In this document: positions 8,106 through 16,482 of the stretch, piece after piece
How the letters are laid out: the number at the start of each line of letters is the position of its first letter
How positions within the stretch are numbered: the first letter of the stretch is position 1
NCBI RefSeq assembly: GCF_029439455.1
Contig: NZ_JAQFVG010000302.1
Coordinates: 1 to 40,852, forward strand
DNA length: 40,852 nucleotides
Reading direction: 5' to 3'
DNA from: Caballeronia sp. BR00000012568055
GTDB lineage: Bacteria > Pseudomonadota > Gammaproteobacteria > Burkholderiales > Burkholderiaceae
Program-made: the position numbers and the translations under genes
The notes under the pieces: model-generated
What the model was told of the DNA's origin: nothing
Databases searched by the model: none
Seen by the model: the letters and a program-made list of their open reading frames with translations, nothing else

Positions 8106-9491
8106 ATGAGCCGCCTGATCGTCGTATCCAACCGCGTCGCCACGCCGACCGAAACCAAAGGCTCGGCGGGCGGACTCGCCGTCGGCGTGTTCGGCGCGCT
8201 CAAGGAGACCGGCGGCGTCTGGTTCGGCTGGAGCGGCGATGTGGTCAGCGAAACCGTCGCCAATCAGGGGCCGAAGCTGGAACAGGACGGCGCGGTGACG
8301 TTCGCCACCGTCGGTTTGTCGAAGAAGGATTACGACCAGTATTACCGCGGTTTTTCCAATGCGGAGTTGTGGCCGGTCTTTCACTATCGCAATGATCTCG
8401 CCGTTTACGATCGCGATGAATACGCGGGGTATCGGCGGGTGAATTCGTGGCTCGCGCACAAGCTCATCAAGCTGCTCGAACCCGACGATATTCTCTGGGT
8501 TCACGACTATCACCTGATTCCGTTTGCCGAGGCGCTGCGTGCGGCGGGCATTACGAATCGGATCGGCTTCTTTCTGCATATTCCGTTTCCGTCGCCGCAG
8601 ATTCTGTTGAACATTCCGCCGCACGAGGAACTGGTCAAATCCTTGTGCTGTTACGACGTGGTCGGGTTTCAGACCGAAAGCGATCAACTCGCCTTTCACG
8701 ACTACATCACGCGATTCGCCCACGGCAGCGCCACGTCCGATGGCCACGTCGAAGCGTTCGGGCGCAAGTTGCGCACGGGCGTGTATCGCATCGGCGTGTT
8801 TCCGGATGAGATTGCCGAACAGGCGGAGCGCGGAGAAGCGCGTCAGGATGTGATGGACCTGAAGCAAAGTCTGGAAGGGCGCAAGCTCATCATGAGCGTC
8901 GATCGCCTGGATTATTCGAAGGGTTTGGTCGAGCGATTCCGTGCCTTCGAGCAGTTTCTGGAGAAGTCGCCGGAGTGGCGCGGCAATGTCACGCTCGTGC
9001 AGATTGCGCCGCCGACGCGTGCGGATGTGGAGACGTATCAGCAGATCCGGCAGAACCTGGAATACGAAGCCGGGCGCATCAACGGGCGATACTCCGGGCT
9101 GGATTACACGCCGATCCGCTATCTCAATCAGCGCTATGACCGCTGGAAGCTGATGTCGCTGTTCCGCGAATCGCAGATCGGGCTGGTCACGCCGCTGCGC
9201 GATGGCATGAATCTGGTCGCGAAGGAATATATCGCCGCGCAGAATCCCGCCGATCCGGGCGTGCTGGTGCTGTCGCAATTCGCAGGCGCGGCGGGCGAAA
9301 TGAGCGGCGCGGTGATGGTGAATCCGCACGATGTCGTCGGCACGGCGGATGCCATCGGCCGCGCACTGGCGATGCCGCTGGCAGAACGCAAACAACGCTA
9401 CGAAACCAACATGACCGCGCTGCGCAAGTACGATCTCGGCGCGTGGCGAGACCGTTTTCTGGCAGATCTGCGCGGCGTAAAAAAAGCGTAA
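8106..9491 (+). CDS. otsA: Alpha,alpha-trehalose-phosphate synthase (UDP-forming)
   Basis: A 461-residue GT20 enzyme making trehalose-6-phosphate from UDP-glucose and glucose-6-phosphate. Conserved motifs in order: [69 protein letters not shown] and [15 protein letters not shown]. Length and motifs are complete. ATG 8106 follows an AAAGAGGAG Shine-Dalgarno and matches the family N-terminus ([10 protein letters not shown]); the frame is open further upstream but that extension overlaps mscS and has no family match. No otsB phosphatase is in the window. Position after mscS suggests an osmotic-stress unit. Confidence 0.97.
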   Translation: MSRLIVVSNRVATPTETKGSAGGLAVGVFGALKETGGVWFGWSGDVVSETVANQGPKLEQDGAVTFATVGLSKKDYDQYYRGFSNAELWPVFHYRNDLAVYDRDEYAGYRRVNSWLAHKLIKLLEPDDILWVHDYHLIPFAEALRAAGITNRIGFFLHIPFPSPQILLNIPPHEELVKSLCCYDVVGFQTESDQLAFHDYITRFAHGSATSDGHVEAFGRKLRTGVYRIGVFPDEIAEQAERGEARQDVMDLKQSLEGRKLIMSVDRLDYSKGLVERFRAFEQFLEKSPEWRGNVTLVQIAPPTRADVETYQQIRQNLEYEAGRINGRYSGLDYTPIRYLNQRYDRWKLMSLFRESQIGLVTPLRDGMNLVAKEYIAAQNPADPGVLVLSQFAGAAGEMSGAVMVNPHDVVGTADAIGRALAMPLAERKQRYETNMTALRKYDLGAWRDRFLADLRGVKKA

Positions 9492-9697
9492 CCGTCGTCC
9501 GAAACGAGTGTTTCCGGTCTGTAACAAGGCGACGAAAATGCAAAAAACGCCGCATCGGCATGAATCGTCCTCAATAATCTCGATATCAATCGAGTAGTGC
9601 GACGGCGGTTTTCCGGACACTTCGCAAGAAAGGAAAACGCTTAAGGGCAAACCTCCAAGGTGGCGCTTATGGCCTGCTGTCATACTCGATGCGCGCC

Positions 9698-9738
9698 GCG
9701 TGCCGCGCTTGCCGGAAGCTCCGGCGGGCGCGGCACGC
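9698..9738 (+). other. Very stable hairpin upstream of the GT4 gene
   Basis: Left arm GCGTGCCGCGC (9698-9708), right arm GCGCGGCACGC (9728-9738), inner TT/GG wobble pairs, then GCCGG/CCGGC closing a loop AAGCT (9716-9720). This makes an 18-bp stem with two G-U pairs. It ends 25 bases before the start codon and 12 before the ribosome binding site. No T-run follows, so it is not a standard terminator; a role in mRNA stability or translation control is possible. Confidence 0.6.
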
Positions 9739-9763
9739 CGATTTCCGCATGGAGACGAGAACG

Positions 9764-10831
9764 ATGAGAATTGCCCAGATTGCTCCGCTCACCGAATCGG
9801 TGCCGCCGAAACTGTATGGCGGCACGGAGCGCGTCGTGTCGTATCTGACCGAAGCGCTTGTCGAACTGGGCCACGATGTCACGCTGTTCGCCACCGGCGA
9901 CTCGCAGACCAGCGCGAATCTCGAAGCGGTCTGGCCGCGCGCGCTGCGGCTCGATCCGGCCATTCGCGACCGTATCGCGCCGCATATGCTGCTGCTGGAA
10001 ATGGTGCGCCGTCGCGCCGAAGACTTCGACGTGCTGCATTTCCACATGGACTATTACTCGTTCTCGCTGTTCAAGCGCCAGGACACGCCGTTCGTGACCA
10101 CCATGCACGGCCGTCTGGATTTGCCCGAACAACAGCCCGTTTTCGATACCTTCGACTCCGCGCCCGTCATCTCCATTTCCGATTCGCAGCGCCATCCGCT
10201 GCCGCAGGCGAAGTGGGTGACCACGGTATATCACGGCTTGCCGGAAAACATGTACACGCCGCAGCCGGTGGAACAGAAGTATCTGGCGTTCCTCGGTCGA
10301 ATTTCGCCGGAAAAACGTGTCGATACGGCGATCCGCATTGCAGGCCGCTGCGGTCTGCCGATCAAGATCGCCGCCAAGGTCGATGCCGCCGATCACGAAT
10401 ACTTCGAGCGGGAAATTGCGCCGCTGCTCGAATTGCCGTACGTCGATTTCGTCGGCGAAATCAACGATAACCAGAAGGCCGAGTTCCTGTCCGGCGCGCA
10501 TGCGCTGATATTTCCGATCGACTGGCCGGAGCCGTTCGGCCTCGTGATGATCGAATCGATGGCCTGCGGCACGCCGGTGATCGCGTTCAATCGCGGCTCG
10601 GTGCCGGAAGTGGTGGACGAGGGCGTGTCGGGGTTTATCGTCGAGGATGAGATCGGCGCGGTGGCGGCGGTGAATCGGCTGCATACGCTGTCGCGTGAAG
10701 GCGTGCGCAAGCGCTTCGAGGAGCGGTTCACGTCGCATCGCATGGCGCGGCAATATCTCGATGCTTATCAGGCTGTGGTGCGCGCGCAGAAGCGTTCGCG
10801 CTTCAAACTGATCGATCGCGCGACGACCTGA
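9764..10831 (+). CDS. GT4-family glycosyltransferase
   Basis: A 355-residue GT-B fold enzyme. The N-terminal domain has MRIAQIAPL, then YGGTERVVSYLTEALVELGH and LFATGDS, the usual acceptor-side glycine-rich region. The C-terminal domain has FLGRISPEKRVDTAI and the E-x7-E donor-sugar motif in EPFGLVMIESMACGTPVIA, followed by GSVPEVV. Donor and acceptor cannot be told from sequence. ATG 9764 is chosen because of the GGAGACGAG Shine-Dalgarno at 9751-9759. It follows otsA by 272 bases with a strong hairpin between, so it may be separately controlled. A role in stress-related polysaccharide or glycolipid synthesis is only inferred from position. Confidence 0.9.
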   Translation: MRIAQIAPLTESVPPKLYGGTERVVSYLTEALVELGHDVTLFATGDSQTSANLEAVWPRALRLDPAIRDRIAPHMLLLEMVRRRAEDFDVLHFHMDYYSFSLFKRQDTPFVTTMHGRLDLPEQQPVFDTFDSAPVISISDSQRHPLPQAKWVTTVYHGLPENMYTPQPVEQKYLAFLGRISPEKRVDTAIRIAGRCGLPIKIAAKVDAADHEYFEREIAPLLELPYVDFVGEINDNQKAEFLSGAHALIFPIDWPEPFGLVMIESMACGTPVIAFNRGSVPEVVDEGVSGFIVEDEIGAVAAVNRLHTLSREGVRKRFEERFTSHRMARQYLDAYQAVVRAQKRSRFKLIDRATT

Positions 10832-10851
10832 ATCCGAACTTAAACGCAAAA

Positions 10852-10900
10852 AAACCGCCGTGTGACGCGACTCCAAAGGAGTCACATCGCACGGCGGTTT
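10852..10900. terminator. Bidirectional rho-independent terminator
   Basis: Arms 10852-10874 and 10878-10900 pair over 23 positions with two mismatches and one G-U pair. A-run on the left and T-run on the right give a U-tail in both directions. It separates the plus-strand glycosyltransferase gene from the convergent SYLF lipoprotein gene. Confidence 0.85.
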
Positions 10901-10921
10901 GTCGTTCCGGCGTCTAAACGC

Positions 10922-11515
10922 TTACAGCTTCAGACGCGAAATCTTCGTGCCTTGCAGCGATACGTCCGCCATCAGGCCGGCGTTCGTCAGCACGAACACT
11001 TCGACCGGCTTGGTCGCGGTGGTGGTATCGACCGCGCCGTTCGCGCCCATCTTGACCAGCGCCACCGACGCATCCGCGCCTGCCGACCAACCGTCCGAGT
11101 TACGGAATTTGTCGAGCGCGTCCTGCGTCATGAACAGGAAAATCAGCGCCTTCGATTGCGCGCCCGCTTGCAGACCAAACGAACCCGACGTCGTGCTGTA
11201 GTAACCGACGGTGCCACCGCCCACGCGCAGCGAACCCTTGCCGTATTGCGCACCGACGATAAAGCCAGCCTGGATCACCGACGGGAACACCAGAATGCCA
11301 CGCGACTTGGCGACCAGTTCACGCGAGCCCGGAACGGTCGCATACAGGCGTTGGATGGTGCCGTCTACGTCAGCGTCGATGGAACGCGCTTCGTCAGCAT
11401 TGCCCGCGGTTCCTTGAGCGCCTTTGCCCGAGTTCGTCGTGCAACCGGCAAGCGCGAAGCCTCCCATTGCCAGAACAGCGGTCGACTTGATCATGAAGTT
11501 TCGTCTTTGCATCAT
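10922..11515 (-). CDS. SYLF-domain (Ysc84-like) lipoprotein
   Basis: A 197-residue protein with a lipoprotein signal: MMQRRNF, a hydrophobic core and lipobox LAGC, so it is probably anchored in the outer or inner membrane. The rest is a SYLF/Ysc84 lipid-binding domain, seen as SRGILVFPSVIQAGFIVGAQYGKG, GGGTVGYYSTTSGSFGLQAG in shorter units, then ALIFLFMT and the final SRLKL. Family members bind phosphoinositides or other lipids in eukaryotes; the bacterial role is unclear. The start at 11515 has a GGAGAAC Shine-Dalgarno and gives the signal peptide directly; an ATG three bases on is equally possible. It has its own upstream promoter candidate and ends at the bidirectional terminator. Confidence 0.9.
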   Translation of the reverse strand: MMQRRNFMIKSTAVLAMGGFALAGCTTNSGKGAQGTAGNADEARSIDADVDGTIQRLYATVPGSRELVAKSRGILVFPSVIQAGFIVGAQYGKGSLRVGGGTVGYYSTTSGSFGLQAGAQSKALIFLFMTQDALDKFRNSDGWSAGADASVALVKMGANGAVDTTTATKPVEVFVLTNAGLMADVSLQGTKISRLKL

Positions 11516-11572
11516 TGTTCTCCATCGTGGAATTTGGGAAACCCCATTAGAGCGGGAGGTGAGGCTCGCCCT

Positions 11573-11600
11573 GTTATAGCACAGCAATCTGAAATGCCAA
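11573..11600 (-). promoter_or_regulatory. Sigma-70-type promoter for the SYLF lipoprotein gene
   Basis: On the minus strand TTGGCA (11595-11600) and TATAAC (11573-11578) are spaced by 16 bases. Transcription would begin near 11565, giving a leader of about 50 bases before the start at 11515. Match to consensus is good and the place fits. Confidence 0.55.
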
Positions 11601-11916
11601 CCTCGGGACCACACAACGCCAAGCCTTGCCGGACAAGGGTTTTTCGGGAATCGCGGCAATCGGAGCAGGTAACTTTGACGTTAAGCTTACTCCGAATCGC
11701 GCCCCAAATCAGTCGAGTGCGTGGCTAATTACACGAACTTTCGTCCACCCGATGAACGCCGCCTTGCGGTCAGCCTTTCGAAGCAGCCCGAACGACGTTA
11801 CAGCGCGTTTTCGTCCGATTCGCATTCGTCCGGCCAGCAGATATTTCACCGCTTGCAACTCAGGTGTGACATGGAAGCCGCAGTACCGGGTAGCAACGAC
11901 CGTACCCGGCCCGCGA
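11601..11916. other. Gene-free stretch of 316 bases
   Basis: No credible gene is seen. A 7-bp hairpin (CCGGGTA 11886-11892, TACCCGG 11903-11909) lies just past the stop of the following minus-strand gene and could mark its transcript end, but there is no T-tract. A long plus-strand open frame crossing this stretch into the next gene has no ribosome binding site and looks like chance. Confidence 0.4.
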
Positions 11917-12390
11917 TCAGGGGTGACTCGTCGTTTTTACTTCTGTGGGAGCGTGGGGCGATGTAGCCTTCTCGGGCCGTCTGAGTGCGCGCCGTATTCC
12001 GCCGATGATCATGCCCACGACGAAGATAAACGCCGCCGGCACGATCCAGTATCCGACGAAGGCGTGCCAGAGGTAATCGGCAAGCGTGGCTTTGCGATGC
12101 GCGTATTCATCGAGCGCATCCTGATGCTTCTTTTCATTGGCAGCGATCACCGCAGCCGGACAGCCCGAGGCCCGCGCTGTTTCGACATAGCCATAGCACT
12201 GCGATGTCGCGCCTGCGGCGCGTTGCGCATCGGTCAGGTCCCAGGTTGTGAGGGACTTCTGAAGATCGTCCGAGTTGTAGGCCATCTCGACCCGCACCTC
12301 GTTCACCGCGACGATCATCACCGGCACGAGCCAGAAGGTGATCGTTACGAGCCACCGCCTGAACCAGCGGTTCTTGTGTCTCCATGCCAT
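11917..12390 (-). CDS. Hypothetical two-helix membrane protein
   Basis: A 157-residue protein I do not recognise. It begins with a basic stretch (MAWRHKNRWFRRW), then a membrane helix (about residues 14-29, ITFWLVPVMIVAV), a periplasmic-looking segment of about 80 residues with two cysteines (SQCYGY and SGCPAA), and a second helix (about residues 113-130, YWIVPAAFIFVVGMIIGG) followed by a basic RRALRRP stop-transfer and a polar tail. The layout suggests a small inner-membrane protein with both ends inside. No enzyme motif is visible. It stands alone, with no operon partner. The base pattern is that of a real gene in this genome, but a function cannot be given. Confidence 0.7.
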   Translation of the reverse strand: MAWRHKNRWFRRWLVTITFWLVPVMIVAVNEVRVEMAYNSDDLQKSLTTWDLTDAQRAAGATSQCYGYVETARASGCPAAVIAANEKKHQDALDEYAHRKATLADYLWHAFVGYWIVPAAFIFVVGMIIGGIRRALRRPEKATSPHAPTEVKTTSHP

Positions 12391-12611
12391 CCGTTGCCTC
12401 CATGCGCATATAAGCGCCGAGCAATGCAGAAGTGGCGGCGATGGGCTTGTTCGTATATTGATGAGGACAGCCGCCTTCGCGCCATCTTATGAGAAAAACA
12501 CGAAGGTGCGAATCACTTGCTTGGGTGCAGTGCAATAACGGCAGGCAGAACGTGTAAATTGCGCGCCGCCTGGATGCGGCGCGCGGCGGGATCATTGGAA
12601 CGATAGAAGCG

Positions 12612-12920
12612 TCAGCCCTTGTTGCTCAGGCAGCTCTTCATGAACGCCTTGCGGTCGTCGCCTTTCTTGTCGGCGGCCTGGCCGTTGCATGCGGTCATCT
12701 TCTGCTGCTGCGTCATCGGTTCGGAAGCGGCGGCGGGCGCGGACGAGAGACAGCTTTTCATGAACGCCTTGCGATCGTCGCCTTTCTTGTCGCCCGCTTG
12801 CTTGTTGCAGTCGGTCATCTTCGATTGCTGGCTATTGGCAGCGAATGACGGCGTGACGCCGAAGCTAAGGCTCAGCGCGGCAGTCAGCGCGACGGTAAAA
12901 GCAGTGGCACGAATCGACAT
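12612..12920 (-). CDS. PsiF-repeat exported protein
   Basis: A 102-residue protein with a signal peptide (residues 1-27, cleavage after SFA). The mature part is two nearly identical PsiF repeats of 29 residues at 31-59 and 71-99; each carries KMT-CN, the DKKGDDRKAFMKSCLS core and two cysteines, joined by an Ala/Ser linker. The E. coli relative PsiF is phosphate-starvation inducible and of unknown biochemical role. The start has a GGGAG-type Shine-Dalgarno and the region before it is rich in CAA triplets. The DNA of the two repeats is also nearly identical, showing recent duplication or constraint. Confidence 0.9.
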   Translation of the reverse strand: MSIRATAFTVALTAALSLSFGVTPSFAANSQQSKMTDCNKQAGDKKGDDRKAFMKSCLSSAPAAASEPMTQQQKMTACNGQAADKKGDDRKAFMKSCLSNKG

Positions 12921-12944
12921 GGTTGGCTCCCTGATGAGTAGACC

Positions 12945-12976
12945 GTTGTTGTTGCTGCGTTGTTGCGTTGTTGTTG
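12945..12976 (-). repeat. CAA-rich triplet tract upstream of the PsiF gene
   Basis: The plus strand reads as repeated GTT/GTTGC units; on the coding (minus) strand this is a run of CAA and GCAA units 25-56 bases before the psiF-type start. If transcribed it would be an unstructured leader. It is imperfect, so simple slippage is not the only explanation. Confidence 0.6.
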
Positions 12977-13081
12977 TCCCGCCCGCGCATTATGGCAAAC
13001 CGAATTCGAATCTAGTGTGGGATAAGGTTAAATCGGGAGACTGCATCGGCAACTGGCGGGAACACGCCTTGCATCTTCCTT

Positions 13082-13096
13082 TCGATGCAGCATCGA
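13082..13096. promoter_or_regulatory. Small perfect palindrome before the 93-aa gene
   Basis: TCGATGC-A-GCATCGA, 7-bp arms, with a further TCGATGCA copy about 28 bases downstream at 13110-13117. It lies about 110 bases upstream of the start at 13206. It could be an operator; nothing else supports it. Confidence 0.25.
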
Positions 13097-13205
13097 GTTG
13101 GGAACGTCATTCGATGCAGGCACGATGTTTAGGAGATTTCGCGCTGCGCTCGAGCACGCATCCCCTTAAGATGCGCCGATCCGATATCAGACGAGGAGCC
13201 GCTTC

Positions 13206-13487
13206 ATGTCCACACCACTGGCCGACCACTACAAAGGCTACGAAATTCACGTGCAGGCGCTCAGACGCGCGAAGGATCGCGATGACGCCGAAGACAGCCC
13301 GCGCCATTTCGATATCGTCGTGACGATCGGGCGCAGCGCGCAAGGCGCGAGCGGCCGTTCCGAGATGTTCGGCGTACCGTCCGACGAACCGTTCGACAGC
13401 CCGATCGATGCCACGCGCGCGGGCATCGACTACGCGCGAAGGATTATCGACAAGCAGGTCGAGGGTGTATCGGTAGAAGATCTTTAA
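13206..13487 (+). CDS. Conserved-looking hypothetical protein, 93 aa
   Basis: A small soluble protein without signal peptide or membrane segment. It starts at ATG 13206 behind a GAGGAGCC Shine-Dalgarno. Visible features are HYKGYEIHVQALR near the N-terminus, a hydrophobic strand HFDIVVTIGR, a polar middle and a helical C-terminus (DATRAGIDYARRIID). The alternating strand/helix pattern suggests a compact alpha/beta fold. I do not recognise the family and give no function. It lies between the PsiF gene and the rbs operon with no operon partner. Confidence 0.75.
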   Translation: MSTPLADHYKGYEIHVQALRRAKDRDDAEDSPRHFDIVVTIGRSAQGASGRSEMFGVPSDEPFDSPIDATRAGIDYARRIIDKQVEGVSVEDL

Positions 13488-13631
13488 GTCTGAATTCCAA
13501 GGTCTGGAAAGGCGCGTTGCACCGACGCGCCGCATCTTTTCGAGCGCTGCCTCCAATCGCTCGCCAGCATCGTCTTCCTACACGTAAGCCCGATTGACCT
13601 TGCGCGCAGCAGCCGCGAGAATCGACGGCGA

Positions 13632-13643
13632 GCAAACGTTCGC
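13632..13643. promoter_or_regulatory. Candidate LacI-family operator upstream of rbsB
   Basis: GCAAACGTTCGC pairs at five of six positions around a central CG, the shape of LacI/GalR-family operators (the E. coli RbsR site is centred on AAACGTTT). A related half-site GACGTTCGC occurs about 70 bases further on at 13702-13710. It is 104 bases before the rbsB start, so the effect would depend on where transcription begins, which I cannot place. Confidence 0.35.
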
Positions 13644-13746
13644 GCCTGCCTGAAAGTTTCGCCTCGCACGGCACTGCGCTTGCCGGAGACATCGTAAGAA
13701 AGACGTTCGCCAGACAACACAAATCAAAGCACTGGAGGAGATCCGA

Positions 13747-14724
13747 ATGGATAAGAATATCCGCCGCCGCGTTCTGACGGCTGCCGTTGCGCTCGCTGCA
13801 TCGGCCATGTTGCCCGTTGCAAGCACGCCCGCGTTTGCACAGAGCGCAGGCAAACCGAAGGTCGCGCTGGTCATGAAGTCGCTCGCCAACGAGTTCTTCC
13901 TGACCATGGAAAACGGCGCGAAGGATTATCAGGCGCACAATTCCGGCCAGTTCGATCTGATCACCAACGGCATCAAGGACGAGACGGATACCGCCGCGCA
14001 AATCCGCATTGTCGAGCAGATGATCGTGTCGAAGGTCAACGCGCTGACCATCGCGCCGGCCGATTCGAAAGCGCTCGTGCCGGTGATCAAGAAAGCGGCT
14101 GACGCGGGCATCATTGTGGTGAATATCGACAATCGGCTGGATCAGGATGTGCTCAAGTCGAAGGATTTGAACGTGCCGTTCGTCGGTCCGGACAACCAGA
14201 AGGGCGCGCGCAAAGTGGGCGACTATCTCGCCAAACGTCTGCAAAAGGGCGATGAAGTCGCGATCATCGAAGGCGTGACCACCACGACCAATTCACAGGC
14301 CCGCAGCGCCGGTTTCAAAGAAGCGATGGACGCGGCCGGCATGAAGGTCGTCGCCTTGCAGTCGGGCGAATGGGAGATCGACAAGGGCAATGCGGTGGCC
14401 TCGCAAATTCTCAACGCGAACCCGAACGTCAAGGCGTTGCTCTGCGATAACGACAACATGGCGATCGGCGCGGTCTCCGCCGTGCGCGCGGCGGGCAAGG
14501 CCGGCAAGATTCAGGTGGTCGGCTTCGACAACATCAGCGCGATCAAGCCGATGCTGAACGACGGCCGCGTGCTCGCCACCGCCGATCAATACGCCGCGAA
14601 GCAAGCGGTATTTGGCATCGACGTGGCGCTCAAGGCCATCAAGGAGCACAAGAAGCAGTCGGAACTCTCGACCGTGGTGGAAACGCCGGTCGATCTGGTG
14701 ACGAAGGCGGGCATCGTCAAGTAA
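13747..14724 (+). CDS. rbsB: Sugar ABC transporter periplasmic binding protein (ribose type)
   Basis: A 325-residue periplasmic protein that captures sugar and delivers it to the membrane complex. Residues 1-32 are a signal peptide ending FAQ. The mature part is a type I periplasmic-binding fold: KVALVMKSLANEFF, the hinge and sugar-contact region VVNIDNRL, FVGPDNQKGARKVGDYL, LLCDNDNMAIGAVSA and VVGFDNISAIKPML. Start is set by GGAGGAG at 13735-13741. Ribose is the favoured substrate because a ribokinase and a LacI regulator follow, but a related pentose or polyol cannot be excluded. It is followed by a stem-loop, then the ATPase gene. Confidence 0.88.
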   Translation: MDKNIRRRVLTAAVALAASAMLPVASTPAFAQSAGKPKVALVMKSLANEFFLTMENGAKDYQAHNSGQFDLITNGIKDETDTAAQIRIVEQMIVSKVNALTIAPADSKALVPVIKKAADAGIIVVNIDNRLDQDVLKSKDLNVPFVGPDNQKGARKVGDYLAKRLQKGDEVAIIEGVTTTTNSQARSAGFKEAMDAAGMKVVALQSGEWEIDKGNAVASQILNANPNVKALLCDNDNMAIGAVSAVRAAGKAGKIQVVGFDNISAIKPMLNDGRVLATADQYAAKQAVFGIDVALKAIKEHKKQSELSTVVETPVDLVTKAGIVK

Positions 14725-14732
14725 GCGGTGCA

Positions 14733-14768
14733 GCGGTTGCGAACAGCCGTGCTCAAGTTCGCAACCGC
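14733..14768 (+). other. Stem-loop between rbsB and rbsA
   Basis: GCGGTTGCGAAC (14733-14744) and GTTCGCAACCGC (14757-14768) form a perfect 12-bp stem with a 12-base loop, starting 9 bases after the rbsB stop. There is no T-tract. Such hairpins after a binding-protein gene commonly protect its mRNA and let it be made in excess over the ATPase and permease. Confidence 0.65.
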
Positions 14769-14859
14769 ACTGCCGATAAGCATTTAACCAGCGCACCGAC
14801 TGGCGCTGACCTACTTCACGCGCCCGCCGGTCGCCGAGTCCATCGAGACGTAAGCGAGG

Positions 14860-16482
14860 ATGCACGACGAAGCCTTGAGTCACTCTATTGCCGCTACGCC
14901 CGTGCTGACCGTAACCGGTATCGGCAAGACGTATGTGGAGCCGGTGCTGGCCGATGTTTCGCTCGGTCTCGCGCCGGGCGAAGTGCTCGCGCTGACCGGC
15001 GAAAACGGCGCGGGCAAGAGCACGCTGTCGAAGATCATCGGCGGATTGGTCGATCCGACTACCGGTTCGATGACGCTCGCCGGCCACCCGTACGCGCCGC
15101 AAAGCCGCACCGACGCCGAATCGCTCGGCGTGCGTATGGTCATGCAGGAGCTGAATCTGCTGCCCACGCTGTCGGTCGCGGAAAACCTGTTCCTCAACAA
15201 GCTGCCGCGAAAAGCGCTCGGCTGGATCGACCAGAAGCGTTTGGCCGATGACGCCCGCCACGCGATGGCGCAAGTCGGTCTCGATGCGATCGATCCCGAC
15301 ATGCTGGTGGGCAATCTCGGCATCGGGCATCAGCAGATGGTGGAGATCGCGCGCAATCTGATCGGCGATTGCCGCGTGCTGATTCTCGATGAACCTACCG
15401 CCATGCTCACCGCACGCGAAGTCGATCTGCTGTTTGAGCAGATTGCGCGGCTCAAATCGCGCGGCGTGGCGCTGGTGTATATCTCGCATCGGCTGGAAGA
15501 ATTGCGGCGGATCGCGGAGCGCGCGGCGGTGTTGCGCGACGGACGCCTCGTACACGTCGGCGCAATGGACGATCTCACCAGCGATCAACTCGTCACGCTG
15601 ATGGTCGGCCGCGAACTCGGCGAGCAGATCGATCTGGGCGAGCGGCGTATCGGCGGAATCGGGCTGAAGGTGGAAGGCATGACGCGCGCAAACGTAGTGC
15701 GCGATGTGTCCTTCGAAGTGCGCACGGGCGAGATTTTCGGCGTGAGCGGGCTGATCGGCGCAGGCCGCACGGAGCTGATGCGGCTGATTTACGGCGCGGA
15801 TCGCGCGGACGCGGGCACGGTTTCGGTCGCGCATCACGGTGGGGCGCTGAAGCCCGTGAGCGTGCAATCGCCGTCGGATGCAGTGGAAAACGGCATCGCG
15901 CTGATTACCGAGGATCGCAAGGGCGAGGGTTTGCTGCTGAGCTTGCCGATCGCGGCAAACGTGTCGCTCGGCAATCTGGAAGCGGTCGCCAAAAGCGGCA
16001 TCGTCGATAACAAACGGGAAGCGGCGCTCGCGCAGAAACAGATCGACGCGATGCGCATTCGCACGTCCGGCCCGACGCAGGCCGTGTCCGAGCTCTCGGG
16101 CGGCAATCAGCAGAAAGTGGTGATCGGCCGATGGCTGGCGCGCGATTGCAGCGTGCTGCTCTTCGACGAACCCACGCGCGGCATCGATGTCGGCGCGAAG
16201 TTCGATATCTACGGGCTGATGGGCGCTTTGGCACGCGAAGGGCGCGCGCTGGTGGTGGTATCGAGCGATCTGCGCGAACTGATGCTGATTTGCGACCGCA
16301 TCGGCGTGATGTCGGCTGGGCGGCTGACGGGTATTTTCGAGCGCGCGAACTGGAGCCAGGATGCGCTGCTGGCGGCGGGTTTTGCCGGTTACGCGAAGCG
16401 TGAAGCGATCCTGCACGAGCCTTTGGCACCCGACGCAAAAGCGCCCGACAACGGGTCTGATAACAACGCGGAGCAGAAATGA
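14860..16482 (+). CDS. rbsA: Sugar ABC transporter ATP-binding protein (two ATPase domains)
   Basis: A 540-residue protein with two ABC domains, as in RbsA/MglA-type importers. Domain 1 has Walker A GENGAGKST, a signature variant NLGIGHQQMVEIAR and Walker B VLILDEPTAML. Domain 2 has the degenerate Walker A GLIGAGRTEL typical of this family, signature ELSGGNQQKV and Walker B VLLFDEPTRGIDVG. It powers uptake from the cytoplasmic side. The C-terminal tail after about residue 515 is polar and low-complexity. Start ATG 14860 has an AGCGAGG Shine-Dalgarno. It overlaps rbsC by four bases (ATGA), so the two are translationally coupled. Confidence 0.93.
   Translation: MHDEALSHSIAATPVLTVTGIGKTYVEPVLADVSLGLAPGEVLALTGENGAGKSTLSKIIGGLVDPTTGSMTLAGHPYAPQSRTDAESLGVRMVMQELNLLPTLSVAENLFLNKLPRKALGWIDQKRLADDARHAMAQVGLDAIDPDMLVGNLGIGHQQMVEIARNLIGDCRVLILDEPTAMLTAREVDLLFEQIARLKSRGVALVYISHRLEELRRIAERAAVLRDGRLVHVGAMDDLTSDQLVTLMVGRELGEQIDLGERRIGGIGLKVEGMTRANVVRDVSFEVRTGEIFGVSGLIGAGRTELMRLIYGADRADAGTVSVAHHGGALKPVSVQSPSDAVENGIALITEDRKGEGLLLSLPIAANVSLGNLEAVAKSGIVDNKREAALAQKQIDAMRIRTSGPTQAVSELSGGNQQKVVIGRWLARDCSVLLFDEPTRGIDVGAKFDIYGLMGALAREGRALVVVSSDLRELMLICDRIGVMSAGRLTGIFERANWSQDALLAAGFAGYAKREAILHEPLAPDAKAPDNGSDNNAEQK

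Noticed and set aside
11626..12492. A 288-codon plus-strand open frame over the gap and the two-helix membrane protein gene
   Set aside because: No ribosome binding site, no recognisable domain; the minus-strand frame has a coherent membrane-protein layout.
14293..16416. A 707-codon open frame on the minus strand opposite rbsB/rbsA
   Set aside because: It lies fully antisense to genes with complete family motifs and has the Arg/His/Gln-rich composition typical of reverse frames in GC-rich DNA; no motif or ribosome binding site.
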